Position numbers and translations under genes: made by a program
The notes under the pieces: model-generated
The model's database searches: none
Told to the model about the DNA's origin: nothing
Seen by the model: the letters and a program-made list of their open reading frames with translations, nothing else
Assembly: GCF_000828855.1 (NCBI RefSeq)
Contig: NZ_AP014631.1
Coordinates: 434,001-498,000, forward strand
Length of the DNA stretch: 64,000 nt
Source: Metamycoplasma canadense
Lineage (GTDB): Bacteria; Bacillota_I; Bacilli_A; Mycoplasmatales; Metamycoplasmataceae
Reading direction: 5' to 3'
Part shown: positions 1-10,302 of the stretch, one piece after another
How the letters are laid out: each line of letters begins with the position of its first letter
Numbering within the stretch: position 1 is the first letter of the stretch

Positions 1-272
1 CATTAACTCATTTTTCTGAAGGAATTGTAGAAATACAAGATGGTTTTGTTAGCTCGACAGTATTTATTAAAAATAGTGAAATTATTAATAAAAAAATTAG
101 TGATACTGCATTCAGAAGTAAATATGATGTTTCGGTTTCTTTAATTCAAAGGGATAAAAAATTCTTTTTACCAAGTGGAGATTTTCAAATTTTAGAAAAT
201 GATTTAATAACTTTTATAGGAAAATTAGAAGATATTATTAAAGTAACTGAATTTTGTACAAAAACAAAATAA
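1..272 (+). CDS. Potassium uptake regulatory protein, TrkA/KtrA-like, C-terminal end (partial)
   Basis: Only the last ~90 codons are in the window; the reading frame is open from base 3 and stops with TAA at 270-272. The fragment has the pattern of a TrkA-C (RCK-C) domain: alternating beta strands and a short helix, with 'SDTAFRSKYDVSVSLIQRD' resembling the conserved stretch of that fold, then a polar loop and 'LENDLITFIGK' before the final helix. Proteins of this family are cytosolic gating subunits of K+ transporters (KtrA/TrkA), binding nucleotide in an N-terminal Rossmann domain that is outside the window here. Family assignment rests on the C-terminal domain alone, so another RCK-C-bearing transporter subunit is possible. 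Confidence 0.6.
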   Translation, partial: LTHFSEGIVEIQDGFVSSTVFIKNSEIINKKISDTAFRSKYDVSVSLIQRDKKFFLPSGDFQILENDLITFIGKLEDIIKVTEFCTKTK

Positions 273-293
273 TATAAAAATATAGGAGTTTTT

Positions 294-1622
294 ATGGAAT
301 TTATAAGTAAAGAAATGCTAAAAAAAATGGAAGAAAAATATGAAAATGACTTAACTAATAAAATAATTGAGTCTTCTATTTTTAAAAATGGTTTAAGAAA
401 AAGTTCATTAAATAACGAAGTTGTTAAAAAGCATAATTTTGTTTTTTCTAATGAAACAAAAAATGGTAATATTACAAATCAAAAAGCTAGTGGAAGATGT
501 TGAATTTTTGCCGGAATTAATTCTATTAGAACAAAATTAATGGATGATTTAAATATTGAATCACTAGAACTTTCACAAAACTATATTCACTTTTTTGATA
601 AGCTAGAAAAAGCAAATTTCTACTTAGATTGAATTGAAAATAATGGTTTAGAACTTGATAATGAAGATAGACTATTTAGACGTTTTAACGCAAGTCCGAT
701 TTCAGATGGTGGTTATTGAGAATTTTTTGTTAATTTAGTTAAAAAATATGGAGTCGTAACAAAAAACGCAATGAATGAATCATTTAGTTCTGAAGCTACA
801 AATGATATGGTTACACAAATTAATTGAAGATTAAAAGCTTATACTTTAAAAATGAAAAAAGTATATTCTGAAACAAAAAATATAAACAATGTAAAAAAAT
901 TAAGAGTTCAGGCTTTGGAAGATGTTTATAACATTTTAGTTAAATCATTAGGAAAACCACCTAAAACATTCAAATTTGAATATATGGATAAAGATAAAAA
1001 ATATATATCACTTGACGAGATGTCTCCAATTCAATTTTATGAAAAATATATTGGTGATTTTTTAGATAATAAAATTGATTTAATTTCAGATCCTAGAAAT
1101 AAATTTCCGTTAAATTCAATAATTCAAGCTCCGTTAAGTAACAATATGGTTGGTGGGCAACCTTTTACAATGGTTAATGTAGATATTGAATTAATGAAGA
1201 GAGTTATGATAAATCAAATTAAGGCTGGGGAACCTGTTTGATTTGCATGTGATGTGTCATCGTTTTCAAATAAGGAAGGGATTTTAGATTCAGAGTTATA
1301 CAATTATGATTTAACTTTAACAAAAACACCCGAATTTTCAAAAGCGGAAAAATTTGAATCAAGGGCATCAGTTATAGCACATGCAATGAATATGGTTGGG
1401 GTTAATTTAGATAAAGACGGAAATCCTTTATATTGGAAAGTTGAAAATAGTTGAGGAACTGATGTTGGGAACAAAGGTTTTTGATCAATGAGCGATCAAT
1501 GATTTACTGATTATAATTACATGGCAATTATTGATAAAAAATATCTTCCCGAAGAAGTTTTAGAAGCATTTAACAAACCGATTTCAATAATTACTCCATT
1601 TGATCCATTGTGTGATGAATAA
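294..1622 (+). CDS. pepC: Aminopeptidase C (bleomycin hydrolase family, peptidase C1B)
   Basis: A 442-residue cytosolic cysteine aminopeptidase that releases N-terminal amino acids from short peptides, supplying amino acids to a peptide-scavenging cell. The C1B catalytic triad is readable: Cys69 in 'QKASGRCWIFA', His363 in 'SVIAHAMNMVG' and Asn385 in 'VENSWG'. Length matches the usual ~440-450 residues, and the family's extreme C-terminal arm is present. The frame contains many TGA codons that fall where the family has Trp, including directly after the active-site Cys and in 'NSWG'. ATG at 294 follows 'ataggag' by a few bases, a good ribosome site. It follows the TrkA-like gene by 21 bases and is followed by a hairpin terminator. 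Confidence 0.93.
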
Positions 1623-1628
1623 TATATA

Positions 1629-1664
1629 ATGCATAAGATTGTAACTTATGCATTTTTTATTTTT
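1629..1664 (+). terminator. Rho-independent terminator after pepC
   Basis: Ten-base perfect stem (1629-1638 with 1645-1654, 'aatgcataag'/'cttatgcatt') followed by a T-rich run. It closes the pepC transcript before acpS. Confidence 0.8.
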
Positions 1665-1722
1665 TGTTGTTTATTTATTATTAATTAATTTATAATTAAT
1701 AATTATTTACTAGGAAGTTTTT

Positions 1723-2025
1723 ATGATTTCAATTGATTTAACAAAAATTAAAAGATTTAAAAAAATAAAAAAAGAAGTTTTAAATAGATTTTTACATCCA
1801 AATGAAATCGAAGAATATATTAAAATCGAAAAAGAAAAAAAAGCAACTTTTTTAGCCACAAGATGAGCTTTAAAAGAATGTATTTTTAAAATTGATAATA
1901 ACTTATATGAGTTTAAAAAAATACATATAAAAAAAACTAACCAAGGTAGATATATTTTTGAAGATTTTCAGCTCTCAACAACTAATGAAGATGGTTATGT
2001 TGTAGCTGTAGCATTTAAAAAATAA
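1723..2025 (+). CDS. acpS: Holo-[acyl-carrier-protein] synthase
   Basis: A 100-residue protein that transfers 4'-phosphopantetheine from CoA to acyl carrier protein. The N-terminus 'MISIDLTKIKRF' matches the AcpS metal-binding start (Asp5 of 'IDL'), and 'TRWALKECIFK' with Glu52 matches the second conserved motif (usually W-x-x-KEA). It is short compared with the usual 115-125 residues, and the C-terminal half ('YVVAVAF') is the conserved last strand. ATG at 1723 follows 'aggaag'. It is separated from plsC by 12 bases, so the two lipid-related genes are probably cotranscribed. Trp48 is encoded by TGA. Confidence 0.85.
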
Positions 2026-2037
2026 AAGGAGTTAAAT

Positions 2038-2826
2038 ATGAAATTAAGAACAAGAAAGTTTTTTAGACTTATTCCATTAATTCATAACATATCAACATTA
2101 AAAGCTAAAGCAAGAAGAAATAAAAATATGCCTGAATATTACAAACCACAAGAAAAACATTTTTTTGTTCAAAAATATGGATCAAACATATTAAGACATT
2201 TAAATATTGAAGTAAAAGTTGAAGGATTTGAAAATATTCCAAGTGGACCTTGTTTTTTAACACCTAACCATTCAACTTATTTAGATCCATTAATCATTGT
2301 TTCGGCATTATGAAATCACGGAGATGGTCAAAGAAAATCTAGATCAGCTAATTTTATCGCAAGACAAGAGATTAAACAAAAGAAATTTATTGAAAAAATT
2401 GCTTCATTGATTGATACATTTTTTATTGATACAAAAAAACCAAGAGAGGCATTAGCAATATTGAAGGATTTTGGTCAACATGTTAAAAAGAATCAAACAT
2501 GTGGAGTTATTTTTCCGGAAGGTAATAGAACACCAGATGGAAAAATTCATACATTTAATACAGGAGTATTTTTAACTGCACAATCAACATACATTCCAGT
2601 TGTTCCGGTTACAATTAATAATGCATGTAATTGCTTAGATAACAACAGATCTAAAAAATTAGTTGTAACTGTTAAATTTCACCCAGCTATTAAACCTCAA
2701 CAATTTCAAACTTTAGACAAAAAGGATTTTGCAAATTGAGTACAAGAAATTGTTTCAAAAGATTATGTTGAGCAAATAATTACTTCAAAAGAAACAGTTA
2801 ATAACACATATTCAAAAAGAAAATAG
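2038..2826 (+). CDS. plsC: 1-acyl-sn-glycerol-3-phosphate acyltransferase
   Basis: A 262-residue membrane-associated enzyme that acylates lysophosphatidic acid to phosphatidic acid, the core step of phospholipid synthesis from imported fatty acids. The acyltransferase catalytic motif NHX4D is present as 'NHSTYLD' (His78, Asp83), and the glycerol-phosphate-binding motif is 'FPEGNRT' (residues ~159-165). Two Trp residues are TGA-encoded. ATG at 2038 follows 'aaaggagtta', a strong ribosome site. The gene ends with TAG at 2824 and is followed 9 bases later by scpA, suggesting one transcript acpS-plsC-scpAB. Confidence 0.92.
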
Positions 2827-2835
2827 GTTTCTAAA

Positions 2836-3645
2836 ATGAATGAAGAAATTAATAAGCAAATAATAGATGATGTTTCATTTGATGAAATTAGTGATAAAAC
2901 ATCTGAACTTCAAAGTGATAAGCATATTTTTAGATTATCAAATTATGACGGACCACTAGATTTACTAGTTACTTTAATTAAAGATAAAAACATTAGTATT
3001 TTTGAAATTGATTTATTTGAATTAGCAACTCAATATTTAGAAATTATTAAGAACATTAAGGAATATGAAATTGATATAGCATCTGAATATTTAGTAATGG
3101 CAGCCACACTTTTACAGTTAAAAGCCAGAATGCTTCTTCAAGATCCTGAAGCTGAGGAAGAAATTAAACAAGAAAAGAAACGACTTTTAGAACAAATAGC
3201 AGAATACGAAAAATTTAAAGAAATATCATTGCTTTTGAAAGAACAAGAAGAAAAAAGACAATTTTTGTATTCAAAAGAACCTGAAGAAACAGAGGAATTT
3301 GTAAAAGAAATTGATTCGTCAGTATTAGATGGTCACTCTAACAGCTCTAAACTTGTTATTACTTTGAGAAAAATGTTTGAAAGAACATATTCTGAATTAA
3401 TTAGAAATATTACTATTTCCACAGTTGCGGTAAGCCCTGAAGAACAAAAGAAAAGAATTATTGAATTATTTAGAAATAAAAATGAACTTTCATTTAAAGA
3501 AATTTTTAATGTTCCATCAGTTGGACATTTTGTTATAACTTTGTTAGCTGTTTTAGATTTAGCTAGACAACAGATTGTTATATTAGAACAAAAAGAAGAT
3601 GAAGGGATAATTACATTTAAAAAAGGATTGGAATATGAAGAATAA
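2836..3645 (+). CDS. scpA: Segregation and condensation protein A (kleisin subunit of SMC complex)
   Basis: A 269-residue kleisin that bridges SMC heads with ScpB in chromosome condensation. The N-terminal signature 'LSNYDGPLDLLVTLIKDK' (from about residue 35) and the 'AATLLQLKARMLL' helix are diagnostic for ScpA. A charged helical middle and a C-terminal winged-helix end ('ELFRNKNELSFKEIF') follow the family order. It overlaps scpB by 11 bases, the usual translationally coupled arrangement. Confidence 0.95.
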   Translation: MNEEINKQIIDDVSFDEISDKTSELQSDKHIFRLSNYDGPLDLLVTLIKDKNISIFEIDLFELATQYLEIIKNIKEYEIDIASEYLVMAATLLQLKARMLLQDPEAEEEIKQEKKRLLEQIAEYEKFKEISLLLKEQEEKRQFLYSKEPEETEEFVKEIDSSVLDGHSNSSKLVITLRKMFERTYSELIRNITISTVAVSPEEQKKRIIELFRNKNELSFKEIFNVPSVGHFVITLLAVLDLARQQIVILEQKEDEGIITFKKGLEYEE

Positions 3646-4258
3646 AATTATTGAAGCATTGCTTTTTATTCAAGGTAGTGAAGGAATAAGTTCAGAGCAA
3701 ATCAAGGATGTTTTTAAATTAAATACAATTCAAGAAGGTAGAAAATTATTAAAAGATTTTATGTCATATTTTAATAATTTAGATCGTGGAATTAAGGTTT
3801 ACGAATTTAACGATGTTTATAAATTTCTAACTGTTGAACTTGCTAAAGATTATATTTCAGAGTTAGTAACAATTGCTAGAAAACAAAGATTATCAAATGC
3901 TGCTATTGAAGTTGCAGGTATTGTTGCATATAAACAACCTGTTACGCGTTCTATTATTTCAAACATAAGAGGAGTTGTAAGTGATGGTATTGTTGCAAGT
4001 TTATTAGAAAAAGGAATTATTGAAGAAGTTGGAGTAGCGCAAACTCCTGGGAATCCAATTTTATATGGAATAACGAATAAATTTTACGATTATTTCAAAA
4101 TAAAAACTTTAGCAGAATTACCACCATTTCCTGAATTTAGTCGTTATAGCGATGTTGATGAGGATATGATTGAAAAAGATTTTAACTTGTTTGATTCACA
4201 AAGAAGTGATACAAATAATGATGGTGTATTTTTAGAACAAGAGGATTTCAATGAATAA
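3635..4258 (+). CDS. scpB: Segregation and condensation protein B
   Basis: A 207-residue protein with two winged-helix domains that binds the ScpA kleisin. The conserved block 'AAIEVAGIVAYKQPVTR' followed by 'IRGVVSDGIVASLLEKGII' and 'GNPILYGITNKF' identifies it. The start lies inside the end of scpA and the stop overlaps the next gene's start by 8 bases, so scpA, scpB and the pseudouridine synthase form one tightly packed operon. The C-terminal ~35 residues are acidic and poorly conserved, as usual. Confidence 0.95.
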   Translation: MKNKIIEALLFIQGSEGISSEQIKDVFKLNTIQEGRKLLKDFMSYFNNLDRGIKVYEFNDVYKFLTVELAKDYISELVTIARKQRLSNAAIEVAGIVAYKQPVTRSIISNIRGVVSDGIVASLLEKGIIEEVGVAQTPGNPILYGITNKFYDYFKIKTLAELPPFPEFSRYSDVDEDMIEKDFNLFDSQRSDTNNDGVFLEQEDFNE

Positions 4259-5084
4259 ATTTAAAGCAAAAAAAGATGATGTAGGAAGAATTCTTTTTAA
4301 ATATTTATTAAAAGTTTGTGATAATGTTCCAAAGTCAAGAATCGAAAGAATTTTCAGAGAAAAAGATATTAAAGTAAACGGTATAAGAACCAATGATAAA
4401 CAATATAAATTACAATTAGGTGATGAGATTTTAGTATATGGAATTTCAGAAATAGCTAAACCGGAAAAAAGAAATAATGCAAATATTAACTTTAAAGTAA
4501 TTTATGAAGATAAGAATTTATTAATTATTGATAAGGCAACTAATGTTGCAATGCATTCAGAAGAAAATTGCTTAGATGATCAGGTTTATAAATATTTAAA
4601 CTTTAAAAAAACTTCCTCTTTTAAACCTGCCTCGATAGGAAGAATTGATAAAAAAACTAGTGGTTTAGTTGTTTATGCTAAAAATTATAGAACTTTAGTT
4701 GTATTTGATGAATATCAAAAAAATTTTGAAAAAATTTATCAATTTGTATCTGAATTTAACGAGGAAAAACTTGATATAACGGTAAGACTTGAAAAAGATA
4801 TTAAAAATGAAAAAATGAGAGTAAATCCTGATTTTGGAGTTAAGGCTAGAACAATTTTTTATAAAGAAGGAAATAGAAGCTTTGCACAGATAATAACAGG
4901 AAAAAAACATCAAATAAGAGCAACACTCGAATATTTAAAAACTCCGATTTTAGGTGATACTAAATATAATGGAAAAAGAGCAAAAAGACTTTATTTACAT
5001 TCATATTCTGTTAAGTTTTTATCTTTACCTGAAGAATTCGAAGAATATAATAATCAAATTTTTATCTCACAACCAAGATGATAG
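4251..5084 (+). CDS. RluA-family 23S rRNA pseudouridine synthase (RluC/RluD-like)
   Basis: A 277-residue enzyme that converts uridines in rRNA to pseudouridine. An N-terminal S4-like RNA-binding domain ('SRIERIFREKDIKVNG', residues ~29-44) precedes the catalytic domain. The catalytic Asp is Asp133 in 'GRIDKKTSGLVVYAKN', and 'QIITGKKHQIRATLEYL' is the second family motif. Whether it acts at RluC or RluD sites cannot be read from sequence. The gene ends TGA-TAG: read with code 4 it gains a final Trp before the TAG at 5082, so the true end is 5084. It overlaps scpB by 8 bases. Confidence 0.9.
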
Positions 5085-5105
5085 TTTTATTTTTAAGGAC
5101 ATAAA

Positions 5106-5408
5106 ATGACGATCGAAAAATTAAAAGAATTAGCAAATAATTTATTATTAGAACCAAGCAAGGAAGTTTTTGAATTATCATCAAATTTATTATCATTAAT
5201 TGATACTCAGCTTAAAGAATTAGATGAAATTAATTTGGATAATGTAAAACCAATTTCACATATCAATGAAAATAAGATATCTTTTTTTGATTTAAGAGAT
5301 GATGAAATCAATGATGAAACAAAAATAACAAAAGAAAATATTTTAGAAAATGCTTATCAATCAGATGATAATTTAGTAATTATGAAAAGAGTTGTAAATG
5401 GAGAATAA
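5106..5408 (+). CDS. gatC: Aspartyl/glutamyl-tRNA amidotransferase subunit C
   Basis: A 100-residue small subunit of the GatCAB amidotransferase, which converts Glu-tRNA(Gln)/Asp-tRNA(Asn) to the amide forms. It has the helical N-terminal pattern 'LKELANNLLLEPSKEVFELS' and the conserved middle 'IDTQLKELDEINLDNVKPISH' that in GatC wraps around GatA. ATG at 5106 follows 'aaggac'. It overlaps gatA by 11 bases, giving the order gatC-gatA-gatB, which itself confirms the assignment. Confidence 0.9.
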   Translation: MTIEKLKELANNLLLEPSKEVFELSSNLLSLIDTQLKELDEINLDNVKPISHINENKISFFDLRDDEINDETKITKENILENAYQSDDNLVIMKRVVNGE

Positions 5409-6729
5409 AAAAGATATTTCTTTAATAATTGACAAATTATTGAATAACAAAAATAATGCAGTTTCCTATGTTTTTAAAGATGCTAAACTTAATAAAAATG
5501 GAATATTAGCAAATAAGGTTTTTACAGTTAAAGATAATTATGCGGATGTTAATGTTCCTTGTACTGGTTCGAGTTTATTTTTATCTAACTTTAAACCGCA
5601 ATATAAAGCAACTGTAATTAAATTATTAGAAGAAAATGGTGCTTGTTGTGTTGCAAGAACTAATTTAGATGAGTTTGGTTTGGGTGGTTCAGGGGAATAT
5701 TCAGCGCATGGCTTAATTAAAAATCCACTTAATTTAAATCATTTGGTTGGAGGTTCATCTTCAGGGGCGGCTGCAACATTTGACGAAGATATTGATTTTG
5801 CAATTGGTTCAGATACTGGAGATTCAGTACGTAAACCAGCCTCAAATATTGGAAAAATAGGTTTTAAACCATCATATGGTGCAATAAGTAGATATGGATT
5901 ATTTGCTTTTGCTTCATCACTTGATACAGTTGCTTACTTTACACATAACGTTAAAGATTTAATTGAGATATCGTCAATTTTATATAAGCAGGATTTTTCA
6001 AAAGATATGACATCTTTAAATTTAAGCTTTAATGCTGAAGATATTTTAGAAGTTAAACCAAAAAAAGTTGCATATTTAAATTGTTTTGATAAGTTGAATC
6101 CTTCAATAGCAAATGCTTATAAAAAATTTTTAAATAAACTAGAAAATGCAGGAATAGAATTAATTGAAATTTTTGAAGATATTAAGATCTTAAATTCTAT
6201 TGATGTTATTTATAAAGTTATAGCATTTTCAGAAGCGTCTTCTAATTTAGCCAACTTAACAGGAGTTTCTTTTGGACAAAGAGAAGAAGGAAAAAACTGA
6301 GTTGAAACTTTTCAAAAAACGCGTTCTAAATATTTGGGCAAAATGGTACAATCACGTTTAATTCTTGGATCATATTTTTTAGAGGCTTCAAATCAAATTA
6401 AATATTTTGTTAAAGCTAAAAAAATGCGTCGAGTGTTAATTGAATATTTTGAAAAAATTCATAATATGGCTGATGTTTTTATTTTTCCAGCTTCAAATGA
6501 TGTAGCTCCAGAAATAAATAAAAAGCCAGAATATGTTTCATATTTAGATTATATTCTGACATATGCAAACTTAGTTGGTAATCCATCATTATCAATTAAA
6601 TTAGGTTTTGATTCTAAAACAAATTTACCTTTTAATATTGCAATTGATTGTAAAAGAAATCAAGACACAAAATTATTTTCGCATGCACTTTATTTAGAAA
6701 AAAAATTAGGAGAATTAAATGAAAAATAA
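5398..6729 (+). CDS. gatA: Aspartyl/glutamyl-tRNA amidotransferase subunit A
   Basis: A 443-residue amidase-signature enzyme producing ammonia from glutamine for tRNA-dependent amidation. The Ser-cisSer-Lys triad is visible: Lys45 in 'FTVKDNYAD', Ser in 'GGSSSGAAA' (residues 118-126) and Ser143 in 'GSDTGDSVRKPAS'. The residue before the nucleophilic Ser is Asp where bacterial GatA usually has Gly (DTGGS), an oddity recorded separately. The protein is ~40 residues shorter than the typical 480. The ATG overlaps gatC, and the last 11 bases overlap gatB. One internal TGA at 6298 is Trp. Confidence 0.93.
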
Positions 6730-8143
6730 TTGAGAATTAGTTATTGGAATTGAAATTCACTTAGAATTAAATACAAAAACTAAGATGTTTTCTTCATCAC
6801 CTAATTTGTATACTTCTAATCCTAATATTTATGTTTCTCATATTGATTTAGCATATCCAGGCTCGTTACCTCTTGTAAATAAGCAAGCTATTGTTAAAGG
6901 AATAAAATTAGCAAAAGCCTTAAAAATGGAAATTGATCATAATGTTCGTTTTGATCGTAAAAATTATTTTTATCCTGACTTAACAAAAGGTTTTCAAATT
7001 ACTCAACAATTTAACCCAATTGGAAAAAATGGAAAAATTTTAATTAAGGTTGATAATGAATGAAAAGAAATTAATATTGAAAGAATACATCTTGAAGAAG
7101 ATACAGCAAAGTCATTGCATGAAAACAGCAACACATATTTAAATTACAATCGTTCTGGAATTCCATTAATTGAAATAGTTTCAAATCCAGTAATTCATTC
7201 ATCAAAAGAAGCAATCGCTTACGTTGAAGCAATTAGACAGACAGCCTTGGCACTAAATATTTCTGATGCAAAAATGAACGAAGGAAGTTTAAGAGTTGAT
7301 TTAAATATTTCTGTTAGAAAAAAAGGAACTTCAGATTTAAACACTCGTGTTGAAATTAAGAATTTAAATTCAACTTCAAATATTGAAAAAGCAATTGCTT
7401 ATGAATTTGAGTATCAAGTTAATTGCTATGAAAATAATCTAACATTTGAACAACAAACTAAAAGATTTGACGAATCAAAAAATATTACTATTTCAATGCG
7501 TTCAAAATCAGATGCAATTGATTATAAATATTTTCCAGAACCTAATATTCCTTATATAAACCTTGATCCTGAATTTGTAAAAAGTATTTCAATTGAGGAA
7601 CTTCCTTTTGAAAAAGAAAAAAGGTATATTTCATTGGGTTTAAATAATGTGCAAATTTCACAACTTATTGATAATTTAGAATATGCTAATTTTTTAGATA
7701 ATTTAAAAACTAATGATTTTAAAAAAACAGCTAACATTTTCTTCTCAGAAATAGTTTCATTTTTAAATTTAAATTCAAAAGTAGTAGAATTAAAAGATCT
7801 AAAAATCGATGATATTTCTTTATTAATAAATTGATATTTAGATAATAAAATTAATAAAAATAGTATTAAAGAAATTCTTAATATTTGATTAGTAGATTTT
7901 AATTTATCTTTTATTGAAATAGCTAAGAAAAATAATTTTTTTATACAAATAAAAGAAATATCATTATCTGATATAGTAACTGAGATTATTAACGAAAATC
8001 CAACATTAGAAAAAGAGTTTATAAATAATTATCAGAGAGCAATTAAATTTTTAACCGGGCAGGTTATGAAAAAAACTTCAGGAAAGGCAGATATTCAAAA
8101 ATTAAATCAATTAATTAAGGAATTATATGAAGAAAAAAAATAA
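6719..8143 (+). CDS. gatB: Aspartyl/glutamyl-tRNA amidotransferase subunit B
   Basis: A 474-residue tRNA-binding and kinase subunit of GatCAB, which phosphorylates the misacylated Glu/Asp and delivers the tRNA. The N-terminus 'WELVIGIEIHLELNTKTKMF' is the GatB signature start, followed by 'YPDLTKGFQITQ', 'LHLEED'-type sequence 'IHLEEDTAKS', and 'RVEIKNLNS'. The C-terminal YqeY-like tail ends 'FLTGQVMKKTSGKAD', also characteristic. The ATG at 6719 lies inside the end of gatA, so translation is coupled. Several TGA codons are read as Trp, including residue 5. Confidence 0.95.
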
Positions 8144-9206
8144 GAATTTTTTAAAAACTGGTTGAGATGACGATAATTTAGAAAAAAAACCAATATTAAA
8201 TAATTCTTTAGTCTCGAAACAAATTGTTAAAAACAAACAAAAACAAAATATTCTTGAAAAAATGATAAAAACTATTATTTATGGTATTTTATTTATAGCA
8301 ATTCCTAATTATTTAAGAAGTTCTAAAATAAAAGGTAAAGAAATTGTTAAATCTGCGTACGCCAAAATTAATTCTAATGAATTTGCATTCGTACCATCTG
8401 GTTACGCCATGTATATGTTTTTATCATTTATTCCAACACTTGGTCTTATTATTGGAATAATCGGGGCAATAAACCCTGAATTTGAAATAATTATAAAAGT
8501 TACAATATTAGGTCAATTAATTCCTGGTATTGAAAAAGTTATTCCTGCGTTTTTACATATTTGAAATAGTCCTGGAGGTGCTGTAGCTTTTATTCTTTTA
8601 ACAATTTCTATTTTGTGGATAGGATCGAAAGGATATAGTAAATTTATTTTTTCATTTGATGCTTTATACGAACATAAAAATCAAATTCCACTTTGAAAAA
8701 TAAGAATTAAAGGTTTTTTAACATCAATTGTAATAACCGGAATATTAATTGTATTTTTATTAATAATTTCTTCATTTTTAACTTTTATCTTAAAAAATGT
8801 TTTTAATATAGCAATTACTGAGGCGATAACGTTAAAGAGTTTGCCTTGAGAGTTCCAACTTATTTTTTGACTACCAACAATATTATTTTTACCTATTATT
8901 ACTTATTTAAGTTTTTTATTCTTTTTTAAGTTTGCTCCGAATTTTAAAATTAAATTTTCACATGTTAGCCCAGGGGCTTTAGTTGTTGCTATCCCCACAT
9001 CTCTTTATATATTAATTTTTGGTTCATTAACATCGTTAATTAATTATGATAAATTTGGTGTCGTAGCATCATTTATGTATATTATTTTGCTTTTAAGTGT
9101 GACATCATATTTCATATATACAGGTGTAATAGTAAATTCAAGTTTTTACAAAATTTTTATTAATTTACCAATTTTAGAAAAAAGTAAATGATTTATTCGA
9201 AGATAA
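8127..9206 (+). CDS. YihY/BrkB-family inner membrane protein
   Basis: A 359-residue integral membrane protein with about six hydrophobic segments. After a charged cytoplasmic N-terminus of ~45 residues come blocks typical of the YihY/BrkB family: 'FVPSGYAMYMFLSFIPTLG', 'GSKGYSKFIFSFDALYE', and 'FSHVSPGALVVAIPTSLYI', the latter matching the family's G-A-L-x-A-x-x-W region. Members were once misnamed ribonuclease BN; the true function is unknown. The ATG at 8127 overlaps gatB by 17 bases. An upstream alternative start is not seen; a downstream ATG at 8262 would remove the charged leader. Confidence 0.8.
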
Positions 9207-9252
9207 GTAGAAATCAAAGTTCTATTATTAAAATATATATTTTAAATAATAA

Positions 9253-9258
9253 TATAAT
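9253..9258 (+). promoter_or_regulatory. Candidate -10 box upstream of the ECF S-component gene
   Basis: A perfect TATAAT 37 bases before the ATG at 9295. It follows an A/T palindrome around 9220-9249 that may end the gatCAB-brkB transcript. No convincing -35 is seen. Confidence 0.45.
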
Positions 9259-9294
9259 TATTTTTAAGTATAAAAATAAATTAAAGGAAACAAT

Positions 9295-10302
9295 ATGAAT
9301 TCAAAATTACCTGGTGGTTTAACTCATTATTTACATTGATTAAGATCACAAACAAATATTTCTTTTAAAAAATGAAACCCCAAAAGAATTGCTTTTGTGG
9401 GTGTTTTGATTGCTATTTCCGTTGTTTTCTTTTTAATATCTGTTAGAATTTTGCCTATAAGCGCACTTCCAACATTTAAATTTAGTTTCATTGGATTGCC
9501 TATTAAAATAACTGGTTTTATCTTTGGACCGATTGTTGGAATAATAACGGGAATTTTAGCTGATTTTATTTCATTTGCACTAGTACCGACATATTATAAT
9601 TTTCTTTATACAATTGCTGTTTCAATAGCCGGTTTTGTTCCTGGATTAGCTGCATATTACTTTTTTAATATTAATGGTTTATTTTTCTCAAGAAATTATC
9701 GTATTTTTAAATATAAACAAATTGTTGAGTTTTTTAAAATTCAATTTTCTGAAGCATTAGCAAAAGGAAATTCTGAAGATTTACAATATTTTTCAGAAAA
9801 AATAGCGTTTTATGAAGTAAAAATAATTTTGCTTGAAACAAAGAAAAAACCTACAGCAATGATTAATTTTTCTTTTATTTCAACAATTGTTTTTTTAGCC
9901 TTGCAGGTTTTAATTATTATGGCAATATTTTATAAATTGGATAACTCAATTTTTGAGCATAATAGATTTATTAAAAATAAAAATTTTTATATGTTATTAA
10001 CAACATCTGGATTTATGGGAATGATTATTTTTGTTGTTATTTATCGTTTATTTTTGAAAAAAAATTATCAAACTTTTATCGAGGTAATGGCAATAATAAC
10101 ATTTTGTGCAATTTTAGAATTAGTAAATACTGTTTTATTAGCATGAGCTGATACTGCAACATTAAAAACAGATTTCTGAGTTAATTTTACTGGACAAACT
10201 TTAACAAGCCCAATAAAAATATTCTTTAATTTAGGTATTATTTTAGCAACTTATAAAGTAGTTTCTTCATTAGTAAAATCAAAGGAAGGCGATAGGTTCT
10301 AA
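9295..10302 (+). CDS. ECF transporter S component (substrate-specific membrane subunit)
   Basis: A 335-residue membrane protein resembling the substrate-binding S subunits of energy-coupling factor importers. Evidence is the S-component-like core 'IRILPISALPTFKFSFIGL' followed by 'ITGFIFGPIVGIITGILADF', the hallmark GPxxGxxxGxxxD arrangement. A long hydrophilic insertion of about 50 residues (around 140-190) separates the first membrane bundle from two or three later helices, which is longer than normal S components (~180-200 residues). The ligand (vitamin, folate or other) cannot be read. It overlaps the next gene by one base (TAATG), so it is translationally coupled to a degenerate ABC protein. 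Confidence 0.7.

Noticed and set aside
294-1622. pepC as several broken genes
   Set aside because: The breaks are all TGA codons that fall at conserved Trp positions; with code 4 it is intact.
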